From a virus, in IMG/VR virus record IMGVR_UViG_3300025122_000056, positions 1-38,709 of that record: a stretch of 38,709 nt of DNA. The stretch is one strand, 5' to 3'. The notes under the pieces were generated by a model. It did not search any database and was not told the DNA's origin. It worked only from the letters and a program-made list of their open reading frames with translations. Shown in pieces: positions 11,899 through 18,609 of this stretch. A program made the position numbers and the translations under genes. Within the stretch, counting starts at the first letter, position 1. Every line of letters begins with the position of its first letter.

Positions 11899-12558
11899 CT
11901 AAATCCTCGCCTTCTTGAGCCATCGGACTTCTGTCTCAATGGTCTCGGCAGTTCCGACAGGAAGCACAATCACGGGAATAGCACCCTTTGCAGCGCCAGC
12001 AACCTTATCGGGATAATCAATAATCATGACCATCTTGTTCATAAAACACGCCTTTACCGGGCGCGCAGTCTGGCGAATCTTCGCCATTGTTCCTACAGGA
12101 AAAGTAGGAACCATATTCATGTTGTCAAGCACTTTTTGAACGTACTTGTTTTCAACCATTGCGCGATACTGCTTTTCAGTAGGAATATGACCATTGTCGT
12201 TCAAAACACGATGAGCAAGATCCGCGAAATACGGAGGATTATTCAAGTAATAGCGAGCAGCGACGCGCATCTTATCGCGCATTTCCTCGGTAAAGCTATC
12301 ACTCCAAAACTTTCTGGCCGCCTGTACGGCAGGGTCACGATTATTTTCAATACGCTGAATAATAGACTCTTGTTTGGCAGTCAAACTTCCGTAACGATTC
12401 ACACTGTCCTTGACGGAAGCGAGAAAACTCTTTTCCCAATCAGAAAGACCAGCGCCATTAACAAGAACTTTATCAATGCGCGCAATAAGTTCAGGATTCG
12501 CTTTTTCCCTGCGTTGTCGCATAACGGTCTCTCGTCGGCTGCCAGAATAGTATCCCAT
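11899..12558 (-). CDS. Hypothetical protein, 219 aa
   Basis: A helical N-terminal two thirds (NPELIARIDKVLVNG, SVNRYGSLTAKQESIIQRIE, FWSDSFTEEMRDKMRVAARY) is followed by a beta-rich C-terminus with NKMVMIIDYPDKVAGAAKGA and IPVIVLPVGTAETIETEVRW. The first part has the feel of a nucleic-acid-binding helical domain; the C-terminal strands recall the small beta-barrel families nearby. I do not recognise the family. ATG follows GAGGAAATCAAA. Confidence 0.75.
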   Translation of the reverse strand: MGYYSGSRRETVMRQRREKANPELIARIDKVLVNGAGLSDWEKSFLASVKDSVNRYGSLTAKQESIIQRIENNRDPAVQAARKFWSDSFTEEMRDKMRVAARYYLNNPPYFADLAHRVLNDNGHIPTEKQYRAMVENKYVQKVLDNMNMVPTFPVGTMAKIRQTARPVKACFMNKMVMIIDYPDKVAGAAKGAIPVIVLPVGTAETIETEVRWLKKARI

Positions 12559-12587
12559 TTTGATTTCCTCGTTTCGGGTACAGTTAA

Positions 12588-12615
12588 AGTATAGGAACGG
12601 TGTTGCTTAAATCAA
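12588..12615 (-). promoter_or_regulatory. Promoter of the 219-aa gene
   Basis: -35 TTGATT, 16-nt spacer ending in GTTCC, -10 TATACT. The -35 overlaps the last codons of the 94-aa gene. Confidence 0.75.
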
Positions 12616-12896
12616 GAATCTACATGAGAAATAATCATTAGTTCCCAATTTTCACGCTGTTGTACGCGATGAGGCTCATTATCTCCCCACTGCTTGCGAG
12701 GAATCGTTCGCGAAGGTCCGAGCCAATGCACAATGATGTCATAGCGTTCTTCTTTTCGACGACAAAGCATTTTAGCAAGATGTTTTTGCCTAATGTGACA
12801 TTTGGAAAGAACGATGCCCTGAACCTTGGAATCTGGATGCCACGCTTCTCTAACGATTGCGCCTGGTTCTAACTTCTTTGCTTCTTTGAGGTTCAC
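12612..12896 (-). CDS. Array-family-like protein, 94 aa
   Basis: GTG start overlapping the upstream stop as TAGTG. LEPGAIVREAWHPDSKVQGI, then YDIIVHWLGPSRTIPRKQWG and WELMIISHVDS parallel the array pattern (PGDLV..., GIV, VHWL, LE.IS), with a basic insert (KMLCRRKEERY). It is the longest relative and stands alone, outside the arrays. Confidence 0.65.
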   Translation of the reverse strand: MNLKEAKKLEPGAIVREAWHPDSKVQGIVLSKCHIRQKHLAKMLCRRKEERYDIIVHWLGPSRTIPRKQWGDNEPHRVQQRENWELMIISHVDS

Positions 12897-13195
12897 TAAC
12901 GGCGGCCCTCGATGAAGGAGGCCTTATCATCCGAGAAACCATCTTCGATGGACCTTCGCTTCTCAGCGTTGATGCTCATTTGCTCAACGGTTAGAGGTTT
13001 TGTGTCAACATCATAAATAGCTTTTTCAGCTTGATAGACTGCTTCTGCTAGTTGCTTACGTTTATTGTTTGTAAATACAACTTCTGCCCTTTCCAGGTTA
13101 TCTGGTGCCGTTGGCTCCGTCATTCCAAGGACATTGTTCGCAACAGAAAGAAAAGTCTCAAGTGATTCGCGAGGAATCGTGATTAAATCGTCCAT
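12896..13195 (-). CDS. Hypothetical protein, 99 aa
   Basis: ATG follows ACGGAGGTTTTA. The start MDDLITIPRESLETFLSVAN and the rest are helical and acidic (QLAEAVYQAEKAIYDVDTKP). It resembles short phage proteins with no assigned function. It is the first gene of a pair under the promoter at 13213-13240. Confidence 0.65.
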   Translation of the reverse strand: MDDLITIPRESLETFLSVANNVLGMTEPTAPDNLERAEVVFTNNKRKQLAEAVYQAEKAIYDVDTKPLTVEQMSINAEKRRSIEDGFSDDKASFIEGRR

Positions 13196-13212
13196 TAAAA
13201 CCTCCGTAAAAA

Positions 13213-13240
13213 ACTATAGGAACAAAATACTGAGAGTAAA
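13213..13240 (-). promoter_or_regulatory. Promoter of the 99-/94-aa pair
   Basis: -35 TTTACT, 16-nt spacer ending in GTTCC, -10 TATAGT. Confidence 0.82.
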
Positions 13241-13241
13241 A

Positions 13242-14006
13242 CTACTCATCATCATAATCAATGCCATGGTACGAATAGGGGCGCTCTTTCTCAAAAACAC
13301 CGTACACCTTCGCAGCATAAAGGCAGCCTTCCATAGTTAAAAGATCTTCGGGGTATGATACATCAACTGGACTAACAATCGTTATGCTAGACTCCCGGCG
13401 ACCATGGTTATCCTTGGAAATATCCCGAATATCAGCAATCGCACGAGGAAGCATGCTGCCACATCGACGACCAGCAAATGTTTCGGAAACGAGCAGATCT
13501 ATATATTCATTGTTTGCGCCGAGAGCAGTTTCGTGCGTAAGGTTGTTCCACCTGATCTCTTTAATCATGGCCAAAGATTCCTCATTCCAGTTCTTGGCCA
13601 TCACCAAAGTACCGACGCCGAGGCCATGCTCAACAAACTTATCAACAAACTTTTCGCGTGCTTCGAGAGTCTTTACAGCAAAGTCATTCATATCGCCCTT
13701 CTTGTACTTACAAGTTCGACGAGTATGGCCAACTTCAGAGCAGTAAGAACACTTACGATTCTTGCCACGATTGTTTATCTTTTTAAGTTGTTCTTTGTTA
13801 TTTTCCAGCCAGCGCTCAGTATGACGACGGTCCCAATCATCGTCGAAGTTGTTCTCTGCGACCTTGCGCTCATACTCTGCGATAGTGTTCGCCAGCTTTT
13901 CCTTGCGCATCTTGCAGCTACTCTGATTGTGGCCTTGTTCATAGCAATGTCCGCACGTTACGGTACGCACATAGTTACCGGTCTTCTCATCTACTCTATA
14001 CGACAT
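13242..14006 (-). CDS. Protein with two CCHC zinc knuckles, 254 aa
   Basis: Two zinc knuckles of the C-x2-C-x4-H-x4-C type are present: CGHCYEQGHNQSSC (about residues 19-32) and CSYCSEVGHTRRTC (about 86-99). A basic helical linker separates them (about 35-80). Zinc knuckles bind single-stranded nucleic acid. The C-terminal 150 residues (VEHGLGVGTLVMAKNWNEES, then LAMIKEIRWNNLTHETAL) again show the G.LV......M.KEIRW strand order of the small-barrel family. This suggests an RNA- or ssDNA-binding protein with an SH3-like tail. ATG follows CGGAGGGTTGAA. Confidence 0.82.
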   Translation of the reverse strand: MSYRVDEKTGNYVRTVTCGHCYEQGHNQSSCKMRKEKLANTIAEYERKVAENNFDDDWDRRHTERWLENNKEQLKKINNRGKNRKCSYCSEVGHTRRTCKYKKGDMNDFAVKTLEAREKFVDKFVEHGLGVGTLVMAKNWNEESLAMIKEIRWNNLTHETALGANNEYIDLLVSETFAGRRCGSMLPRAIADIRDISKDNHGRRESSITIVSPVDVSYPEDLLTMEGCLYAAKVYGVFEKERPYSYHGIDYDDE

Positions 14007-14038
14007 TTCAACCCTCCGTTGTTGTCGTTTACGCTATA

Positions 14039-14066
14039 AGTATAGTTACGCAGCTTGAAGAGTCAA
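14039..14066 (-). promoter_or_regulatory. Promoter of the zinc-knuckle gene
   Basis: -35 TTGACT, 16-nt spacer ending in GTAAC, -10 TATACT, overlapping the end of the 159-aa gene. Confidence 0.78.
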
Positions 14067-14525
14067 GAGCGCGTCCAACATATCTACAGTTTTTGGGAGT
14101 CCGCCGCCCACTGGATAAACCCAGCACTTTGAGCCCCATGGACTATAAATGTTTGTGCCTTCTTCGGAAAGAACTCCCAAAACCTGACAAACCTCAACGT
14201 CTTCCAAAATATATTCAGCTTCGAGTGCTGGCTCCTCTTCGTTGACGTTATGGGCAACTCCAGATTCAACCAACAAAATCATCATATGCTCAGTTAGTTC
14301 TTCACCATCGAGTGGAGTGTCAGAAAAACAGTTCTCCGTAAAATACTCATGGCATGATGGATCATCGATGACGGCCTGCATTTCAACGTAGCCGTTTTTA
14401 ATCTCGATGAGTTGTATATCAACTCCATTGTCATACCAGTTAAGATATCTGTGAGTAAAGCAGTTAATCACTTTCTCGTAAATATCCTTGCCATATCTGG
14501 GCTTGAAGATCCAAGATGCTTGCAA
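14046..14525 (-). CDS. Hypothetical acidic protein, 159 aa
   Basis: The only good start is TTG at 14525, after AGGTAGAAAAA. The N-terminal half looks like an alpha/beta fold (YEKVINCFTHRYLNWYDNGV, then VEMQAVIDDPSCHEYFTENC); the middle is strongly acidic (VNEEEPALEAEYILEDVEVC). No family is recognised. It follows the small lipoprotein gene with 12 bases between stop and start. Confidence 0.62.
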   Translation of the reverse strand: MQASWIFKPRYGKDIYEKVINCFTHRYLNWYDNGVDIQLIEIKNGYVEMQAVIDDPSCHEYFTENCFSDTPLDGEELTEHMMILLVESGVAHNVNEEEPALEAEYILEDVEVCQVLGVLSEEGTNIYSPWGSKCWVYPVGGGLPKTVDMLDALLTLQAA

Positions 14526-14537
14526 TTTTTCTACCTG

Positions 14538-14708
14538 CTATTTTAGGTAAGTACGAGTGTGAGTACATCGTACTTCGCCAGTTGAGCCAACGTGTCTACA
14601 CGTTTCCTTGTGAAGCACACGAGTTGGCGTTATACCAACTGAAGGCATTGGAACATAACAACTGCTAACGAAAATCGCCAACAATATCACTACAATACTT
14701 TTTATCAT
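14538..14708 (-). CDS. Small lipoprotein, 56 aa
   Basis: MIKSIVVILLAIFVSSCYVP is a lipoprotein signal with lipobox VSSC. The mature part is about 40 residues with two further cysteines and a basic end (CRHVGSTGEVRCTHTRTYLK). It should be secreted and lipid-anchored in the host envelope. There is no strong ribosome site. It follows tRNA-Ile on the same transcript. Confidence 0.6.
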   Translation of the reverse strand: MIKSIVVILLAIFVSSCYVPMPSVGITPTRVLHKETCRHVGSTGEVRCTHTRTYLK

Positions 14709-14718
14709 TAAAAACCTT

Positions 14719-14795
14719 TGGTTGACCCGGTGGGACTTGAACCCACGACTCCCACCTTATAAGGATGACGCTCTAACCTACTGAGCTACGGGTCA
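14719..14795 (-). tRNA. tRNA-Ile (anticodon UAU), CCA encoded
   Basis: Acceptor TGACCCG/CGGGTCA plus ACCA, D arm GCTC..GAGC, anticodon arm TCATC-CTTATAA-GGTGG, T arm GTGGG-TTCAAGT-CCCAC. The UAU anticodon reads AUA, usually a rare codon. It is transcribed from 14815-14842. Confidence 0.93.
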
Positions 14796-14814
14796 GTAAT
14801 CTATTTACGCTATA

Positions 14815-14842
14815 ACCATAGGAACCAAAAGATTCTAGTCAA
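14815..14842 (-). promoter_or_regulatory. Promoter of tRNA-Ile
   Basis: -35 TTGACT, 16-nt spacer ending in GTTCC, -10 TATGGT. Its -35 overlaps the stop codon of the last gene of array 2. Confidence 0.82.
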
Positions 14843-15021
14843 GACTCAGAAACAAGAAGTAATGTTTCTTCTCGTCGGCTGTGTTCCTCACCTTCAAGTA
14901 TATATAATCTAACGGATTTTCCATCTCGCTCACTTTCAATAACCTCAACAATCATCTTGGCTGGATAGATTTCTTTGTAGTTTGAGTAACTTGAAGGTAT
15001 TACTAAATCACCGACTTTCAT
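14839..15021 (-). CDS. Array 2 family protein, 60 aa (last of array)
   Basis: ATG, MKVGDLVIPSSYSNYKEIYP, then AKMIVEVIESERDGKSVRLY and the tail LLLVSES. Although last, it keeps a SES end; its stop codon is reused in the TTGACT -35 of the tRNA promoter. It may once have been followed by another member. Confidence 0.8.
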   Translation of the reverse strand: MKVGDLVIPSSYSNYKEIYPAKMIVEVIESERDGKSVRLYILEGEEHSRREETLLLVSES

Positions 15022-15214
15022 TGATAACCTCTATACTACTTCGGTACTCGGGCATTCCATATGACACCGCCCATCTTTCGTCTGTCCATTCTGGATCGTA
15101 CTTGTTCCATAATACAACAGGGTCATTATCTTCATCGTAGTCTACAACCACGCCCACATATCCATCATTTCTTCGCGGATTGTGGACTGGTATAACCAAG
15201 TCACCGACTTTCAC
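15008..15214 (-). CDS. Array 2 family protein, 68 aa
   Basis: GTG, MKVGDLVIPVHNPRRNDGYV, then GVVVDYDEDNDPVVLWNKYD and SIEVINESR. It shares the VGDLVIP start with the next protein. The NESR ending arises because the following gene starts with ATG (ATCAATG) instead of GTG. Confidence 0.82.
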   Translation of the reverse strand: MKVGDLVIPVHNPRRNDGYVGVVVDYDEDNDPVVLWNKYDPEWTDERWAVSYGMPEYRSSIEVINESR

Positions 15215-15392
15215 TGACGACCCCTAAGTCATTGATATTAAATGTGTATTCAGTATCGAAAACTGCCTTAACAAAGGTGAAGCCGGCCGCATCGGCTGGG
15301 TATACCTGTGTGACTATGCCTATCGTGTCTTCGTATGCTCGACCCTTGCGGGTCTTTCGCAAGGAAAGTTTAACCAAATCACCGACTTTCAC
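15201..15392 (-). CDS. Array 2 family protein, 63 aa
   Basis: GTG, MKVGDLVKLSLRKTRKGRAY, then DTIGIVTQVYPADAAGFTFV and NDLGVVSESR. The N-terminal strand is unusually basic. Confidence 0.82.
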   Translation of the reverse strand: MKVGDLVKLSLRKTRKGRAYEDTIGIVTQVYPADAAGFTFVKAVFDTEYTFNINDLGVVSESR

Positions 15393-15543
15393 TGATTACC
15401 TCACAGCCGCTTGTTACAAACCACCTAATCTCACTGCCACAAAGAACTCGCAGCGAGTTACCTTCCTCGTCAGCATACAATAATAGCCCCATCAAGTGTC
15501 CCCAGGTGGGGTGGTCGTATCTTACCAGATCACCTGCTTTCAC
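15379..15543 (-). CDS. Array 2 family protein, 54 aa
   Basis: GTG, MKAGDLVRYDHPTWGHLMGL, then LLYADEEGNSLRVLCGSEIR and CEVISESR. It is the shortest member, with a compact loop between the first strands. Overlaps of 14 bases occur at both ends. Confidence 0.78.
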   Translation of the reverse strand: MKAGDLVRYDHPTWGHLMGLLLYADEEGNSLRVLCGSEIRWFVTSGCEVISESR

Positions 15544-15709
15544 TGACTAACTCCATACGAGGCTCAACCGTCCACACGGGAACCTCTCTTTCAGAAGTCA
15601 GAGATTGAACTTTCCACCAGCGGTTGCCAAATCCATAAGTTTTGTCTCTCTCAATTAAAATGTAATAACCATCTTGTTCAAGTAAAGTAACTAAATCGCC
15701 GGCCTTCAT
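15530..15709 (-). CDS. Array 2 family protein, 59 aa
   Basis: ATG, MKAGDLVTLLEQDGYYILIE, then YGFGNRWWKVQSLTSEREVP and MELVSESR. The segment GYYILIE with a following (W)WKV resembles the GYYII group (6094 and 17470). Both this and the next gene start MKAGD, and the tail keeps ESR because the reading frame over AAAGCAGGTGA still encodes ESR. Confidence 0.78.
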   Translation of the reverse strand: MKAGDLVTLLEQDGYYILIERDKTYGFGNRWWKVQSLTSEREVPVWTVEPRMELVSESR

Positions 15710-15939
15710 ATTTTTCTACCAGCACCTACGATCGAGCGGTCGCTTTCTTCAATCACTTCGTTTGCCGGAATCCAATGAACTTTGTAATAAGGAAGATCGG
15801 CCAACCTCAAATCAATATCTATTACGATTCCTATTTCCCAATCGTTTCCCTGTTCAGGCGTCCAGCCCCCTTCATTGAGGAGGTTCTTTTCTTCGTTGGC
15901 AGAAAGCTTAACTAAATCACCAACTTCAAACTTCGTCAC
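15706..15939 (-). CDS. Array 2 family protein, 77 aa
   Basis: GTG at 15939 (MTKFEVGDLVKLSANEEKNL), then WEIGIVIDIDLRLADLPYYK, VHWIPANEVIEESDRSI and a basic end (GAGRKI). The junction downstream is ATGA, so the usual tail is missing. The longer frame to 15987 lies within the previous gene and is not needed. Confidence 0.78.
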   Translation of the reverse strand: MTKFEVGDLVKLSANEEKNLLNEGGWTPEQGNDWEIGIVIDIDLRLADLPYYKVHWIPANEVIEESDRSIVGAGRKI

Positions 15940-16120
15940 GAACAACCTCAATGCATTGTGATGGTGTCCAGGCTTTTTGTGGACCATATTCGCTAGCTAG
16001 CCAATGAACCCAGGCTCCAGGGTTTGAACTAACCGCCTCTAGTTTGAGGACTAGTCCAAGGTTATTCAATAAATAAGGGCGCTGAGAGTTAGTCCACCTT
16101 ACTAAATCACCGACTTTCAT
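15926..16120 (-). CDS. Array 2 family protein, 64 aa
   Basis: ATG, MKVGDLVRWTNSQRPYLLNN, then LGLVLKLEAVSSNPGAWVHW and CIEVVRDEV. The tail RDEV replaces SESR because the next gene begins MTKFEVGD: the shared bases GTGACGAAGTTTGA encode both. Confidence 0.8.
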   Translation of the reverse strand: MKVGDLVRWTNSQRPYLLNNLGLVLKLEAVSSNPGAWVHWLASEYGPQKAWTPSQCIEVVRDEV

Positions 16121-16344
16121 TCAAAAATCCACAGGTCTTTACAGTCAATCCAAACAGGACCATAGCCGAGAAAATAATCGGTAAACTGGATGCGAGCAAT
16201 AGGAATTCGAAAGCCGGCCTGACCTCGTTCGATAACAAGTCCGGTGTGATAAAAAATCTCACCACCGAAGGTCGGATCACGCTTATACTCCACTAAATCA
16301 CCCGGCTTGATTGTTCGACAATCTTTCGGCTTTACTGATTTCAT
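16117..16344 (-). CDS. Array 2 family protein, 75 aa
   Basis: ATG, MKSVKPKDCRTIKPGDLVEY: the family start is preceded by an extra ten residues. It continues FYHTGLVIERGQAGFRIPIA and ends DLWIFE. Both junctions are of the ATGA type, unlike most of the array. Confidence 0.78.
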   Translation of the reverse strand: MKSVKPKDCRTIKPGDLVEYKRDPTFGGEIFYHTGLVIERGQAGFRIPIARIQFTDYFLGYGPVWIDCKDLWIFE

Positions 16345-16505
16345 CTACAGCCTTCACATCTTTTTTGAAGCCACTCTTCGATTATGTCACCAATGACATC
16401 CATTACGGCCTCGAAGTCACCTTTATCATCTAGACAGCGCGCAGCGCATTTTTCAGCCATGGCCTCGCGTATAGAATCTTCAAGATTAGAATAATCACAC
16501 TTCAC
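16341..16505 (-). CDS. Unrelated helical protein inside array 2, 54 aa
   Basis: GTG start overlapping the previous gene's end by 11 bases. The product (MKCDYSNLEDSIREAMAEKC, AARCLDDKGDFEAVMDVIGD, IIEEWLQKRCEGCR) is acidic and helical with five cysteines, quite unlike the beta-rich family around it. The cysteines (C-AARC, RCEGC) might bind a metal. It appears to be an unrelated gene captured between two family members while keeping the overlapping junction style. Confidence 0.68.
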   Translation of the reverse strand: MKCDYSNLEDSIREAMAEKCAARCLDDKGDFEAVMDVIGDIIEEWLQKRCEGCR

Positions 16506-16692
16506 TTAAAACCTCAAAATTATGTTTATTTTCAATGCTTTTTCCCCTTGGAGGGCTAATCCAATGTACCAAAATCCAGTCAGGGCCATCTTCTGTTTCT
16601 AAAGTAGAAACCAAAGCAAAATGGTCAAGCCATATTTCATTAGAAGGTGCGACGGGTCGACCAGTCCAATGAACTAAATCACCCGGCTTCAT
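16495..16692 (-). CDS. Array 2 family protein, 65 aa
   Basis: ATG, MKPGDLVHWTGRPVAPSNEI, then HFALVSTLETEDGPDWILVH, WISPPRG and FEVLSEV. The end SEV instead of SESR follows from the next gene's GTGAAGTGTGA start. Confidence 0.8.
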   Translation of the reverse strand: MKPGDLVHWTGRPVAPSNEIWLDHFALVSTLETEDGPDWILVHWISPPRGKSIENKHNFEVLSEV

Positions 16693-16897
16693 TTAGAACC
16701 TCCAGCCAACCGGCGAGCATACAATCTCGGTCCTCACCTTCTTTTGCTAGGTGTGCCGGTGAAACCCAACGAACCCACCAGCGATGAACACGCTGCTTGT
16801 GTTGCCGATACACAATACCAATCGGGTAGTATTGTTCGCCTCCAATATCGTCTGGACCCCATGCGTCGATACTTCTTGCCAAGTTACCGATTTTCAT
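16679..16897 (-). CDS. Array 2 family protein, 72 aa
   Basis: ATG at 16897, MKIGNLARSIDAWGPDDIGG, then YYPIGIVYRQHKQRVHRWWV, RWVSPAHLA and WLEVLNEAG. The GD of the start is replaced by GN. The RWWVRWVSP segment resembles the RWLNPP of the next member. Confidence 0.78.
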   Translation of the reverse strand: MKIGNLARSIDAWGPDDIGGEQYYPIGIVYRQHKQRVHRWWVRWVSPAHLAKEGEDRDCMLAGWLEVLNEAG

Positions 16898-17079
16898 ACT
16901 TTCTCCAGCCAACTGGCGCTGTTCCAAGACACCTCTGCGATGCCCGCTGGAGGGTTTAGCCAGCGTATCAAATATCCTACTCGCCAGTCGTCAACTCGCG
17001 GCTGGTCGACCTCAAGTATAATCCCCAAATCGCAACGGACGTTGGCGTAGGTGTTTTTTACTAAATCACCGACTTTCAT
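16894..17079 (-). CDS. Array 2 family protein, 61 aa
   Basis: ATG, MKVGDLVKNTYANVRCDLGI, then ILEVDQPRVDDWRVGYLIRW, LNPPAG and ASWLEKV. The downstream junction is ATGA; the upstream one shares 14 bases. Confidence 0.8.
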   Translation of the reverse strand: MKVGDLVKNTYANVRCDLGIILEVDQPRVDDWRVGYLIRWLNPPAGIAEVSWNSASWLEKV

Positions 17080-17239
17080 CGGCTACCTCCAACATAGATG
17101 CTTGATAATAGCCGGTTGCTGTGTACTTACAACACCATACGATTTTGAAGGAACCTCCGACATGCGTGTGAATAGCTATACCGAGAGGGCCTGAATCAAT
17201 CGTATGACTCTTAAACTTTACCAAATCACCGACTTTCAT
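17066..17239 (-). CDS. Array 2 family protein, 57 aa (leaderless)
   Basis: ATG at 17239, MKVGDLVKFKSHTIDSGPLG, then IAIHTHVGGSFKIVWCCKYT and MLEVADESR. The ATG lies six bases after the -10 of 17246-17273, so it should be the first codon of a leaderless message. It is the first gene of the promoter-proximal sub-operon within the array. Confidence 0.78.
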   Translation of the reverse strand: MKVGDLVKFKSHTIDSGPLGIAIHTHVGGSFKIVWCCKYTATGYYQASMLEVADESR

Positions 17240-17245
17240 GCAACA

Positions 17246-17273
17246 ACCATAAGAACCAAAAAATTAAAGTCTA
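17246..17273 (-). promoter_or_regulatory. Internal promoter splitting array 2
   Basis: -35 TAGACT, 16-nt spacer ending in GTTCT, -10 TATGGT. It lies in the only real gap of the array. Confidence 0.72.
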
Positions 17274-17483
17274 GGCTTTTTGGATTATTGTTACTAAGCC
17301 TTCAGCCAAGGCATCTTCGCCAAGGTCACAGACGTAGGAAATACTCGGCCAGTCTATCTTCCACGAAGGCATAATGCCATCTGGGTAGTCCACGTAGTCC
17401 CCTACCTCGTAGCCAGGACCAACGGACACGACAAGACCTATCTCGCCGTCATGCGTATCTTGAACCAAATCACCAACTTTCAC
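17271..17483 (-). CDS. Array 2 family protein, 70 aa
   Basis: GTG, MKVGDLVQDTHDGEIGLVVS, then VGPGYEVGDYVDYPDGIMPS, WKIDWPSISYV and a final VTIIQKA. It has no ESR tail, consistent with its place before the internal promoter. It is the most acidic member. Confidence 0.78.
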   Translation of the reverse strand: MKVGDLVQDTHDGEIGLVVSVGPGYEVGDYVDYPDGIMPSWKIDWPSISYVCDLGEDALAEGLVTIIQKA

Positions 17484-17658
17484 TTACAACCTCGATAAAC
17501 TTCTCGGCCATCTTGCCGCCGGAATGAAAGTTCGCTTTGCATACGGGTGCCAGAATCCATGTTCGTGAATAACCCCAAGAACTGTCGTCTGCTCCTTCGA
17601 CTATAATATAGTAACCAATCTTCGCGGGTAAAACTTGTACGAGATCACCGACTTTCAC
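17470..17658 (-). CDS. Array 2 family protein, 62 aa
   Basis: GTG, MKVGDLVQVLPAKIGYYIIV, then WGYSRTWILAPVCKANFHSG and FIEVVSESW. It is a close paralogue of the 6094-6288 product in array 1. The final W replaces R because the next gene's VGD is encoded with TTGG instead of CGG. Confidence 0.82.
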   Translation of the reverse strand: MKVGDLVQVLPAKIGYYIIVEGADDSSWGYSRTWILAPVCKANFHSGGKMAEKFIEVVSESW

Positions 17659-17833
17659 TTACCATCTCCAGTTCGCATTCATGCCACCATCCAATCTCTT
17701 GTCTCCAGCAGACCTCGTAGTATAATATACCGTACTCATCTTCATGAGAGTCTAAAACAATACCGTATTTGAAATCAACGCCAAGCACATTGACCACGCC
17801 GGAACGTAATCGAACAACATCACCGGTCTTCAC
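17645..17833 (-). CDS. Array 2 family protein, 62 aa
   Basis: GTG, MKTGDVVRLRSGVVNVLGVD, then FKYGIVLDSHEDEYGILYYE, VCWRQEIGWWHECELEMVSE and SR. It has a cysteine and tryptophan-rich C-terminal half. Confidence 0.82.
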   Translation of the reverse strand: MKTGDVVRLRSGVVNVLGVDFKYGIVLDSHEDEYGILYYEVCWRQEIGWWHECELEMVSESR

Positions 17834-17993
17834 TAACTACCTTTAGATATTCAACGTCATAGTCGCTAGTGCGTCCAGTGTGCGGCCAACAAATAGAAAC
17901 ATAAGTACAGCCAGGAACCTTTGTCGGCTCTGATATCACAATCGCGATGGTGACGGGGTCGCCCCGATATAATACCAAATCACCAACTTTCAT
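17820..17993 (-). CDS. Array 2 family protein, 57 aa
   Basis: ATG, MKVGDLVLYRGDPVTIAIVI, then SEPTKVPGCTYVSICWPHTG and YLKVVSEDR. SEDR instead of SESR reflects the MKTGD start of the next gene. Confidence 0.8.
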   Translation of the reverse strand: MKVGDLVLYRGDPVTIAIVISEPTKVPGCTYVSICWPHTGRTSDYDVEYLKVVSEDR

Positions 17994-18202
17994 TATAACA
18001 CCACGATTGCGCCGTCGGCGACGTCTGCTAAACTAAACCAAGAGCCGCCAAGTTGTCCATCAATAATATCGCAGCCCCACACGACTCTCCATTGTGGTCC
18101 GGTGTTGTCGACAGACGGTCTGATTTCGAGTACGTGGCCGATGCCACTGTCGATAGGGTCGTTCTTGTGTGCAACATATTGTACCAAATCACCTACTTTC
18201 AC
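17993..18202 (-). CDS. Array 2 family protein, 69 aa
   Basis: GTG, MKVGDLVQYVAHKNDPIDSG, then IGHVLEIRPSVDNTGPQWRV, VWGCDIIDGQLGG and ADGAIVVL. It ends with a TAATG junction and has no ESR tail. Confidence 0.8.
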   Translation of the reverse strand: MKVGDLVQYVAHKNDPIDSGIGHVLEIRPSVDNTGPQWRVVWGCDIIDGQLGGSWFSLADVADGAIVVL

Positions 18203-18377
18203 TGATTAGCTCCAATTCTTCTGTTCCGTGGAAGGAAAAATCGTCGTTCCAATGTACTCTGTGAGAGACAAACCCCTCTTCGGGGTAGTCAGTTATAGAT
18301 GTAATGACGCCAGGACCATAGTAAACATATTTTATCTGGTACTCTTCTTTAAGCAGAACTATGTCACCGACTTTCAC
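18189..18377 (-). CDS. Array 2 family protein, 62 aa
   Basis: GTG at 18377, MKVGDIVLLKEEYQIKYVYY, then GPGVITSITDYPEEGFVSHR, VHWNDDFSFHGTE and LELISESR. The frame is open further upstream, but that region belongs to the neighbouring gene. Confidence 0.8.
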   Translation of the reverse strand: MKVGDIVLLKEEYQIKYVYYGPGVITSITDYPEEGFVSHRVHWNDDFSFHGTEELELISESR

Positions 18378-18609
18378 TGACAAGCTCCATTTCTGTGCCG
18401 TAAACTCTCCACTCGCCAGCATCAAACACGACAGACCAGTATCCCTTCTCGGATCCGATTCCAACTCCAGGGCTCAATCTTTTTATGATGATGCCTTGTC
18501 GGGTACTCTTGCTAGAGCAAAACCAACAGCCGCAATATCCGGTTCCCTCGCGATTGGGAGTGCATGTATTATCTAAATCCAATACACGAACTAAATCACC
18601 GACTTTCAT
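18364..18609 (-). CDS. Array 2 family protein with Cys cluster, 81 aa
   Basis: ATG, MKVGDLVRVLDLDNTCTPNR, then EGTGYCGCWFCSSKSTRQGI and WSVVFDAGEWRV, ending EMELVSESR. The first loop is enlarged by about 20 residues and holds four cysteines (C-x9-C-x-C-x2-C), possibly a metal site not seen in other members. It is the longest in the arrays. Confidence 0.82.
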   Translation of the reverse strand: MKVGDLVRVLDLDNTCTPNREGTGYCGCWFCSSKSTRQGIIIKRLSPGVGIGSEKGYWSVVFDAGEWRVYGTEMELVSESR

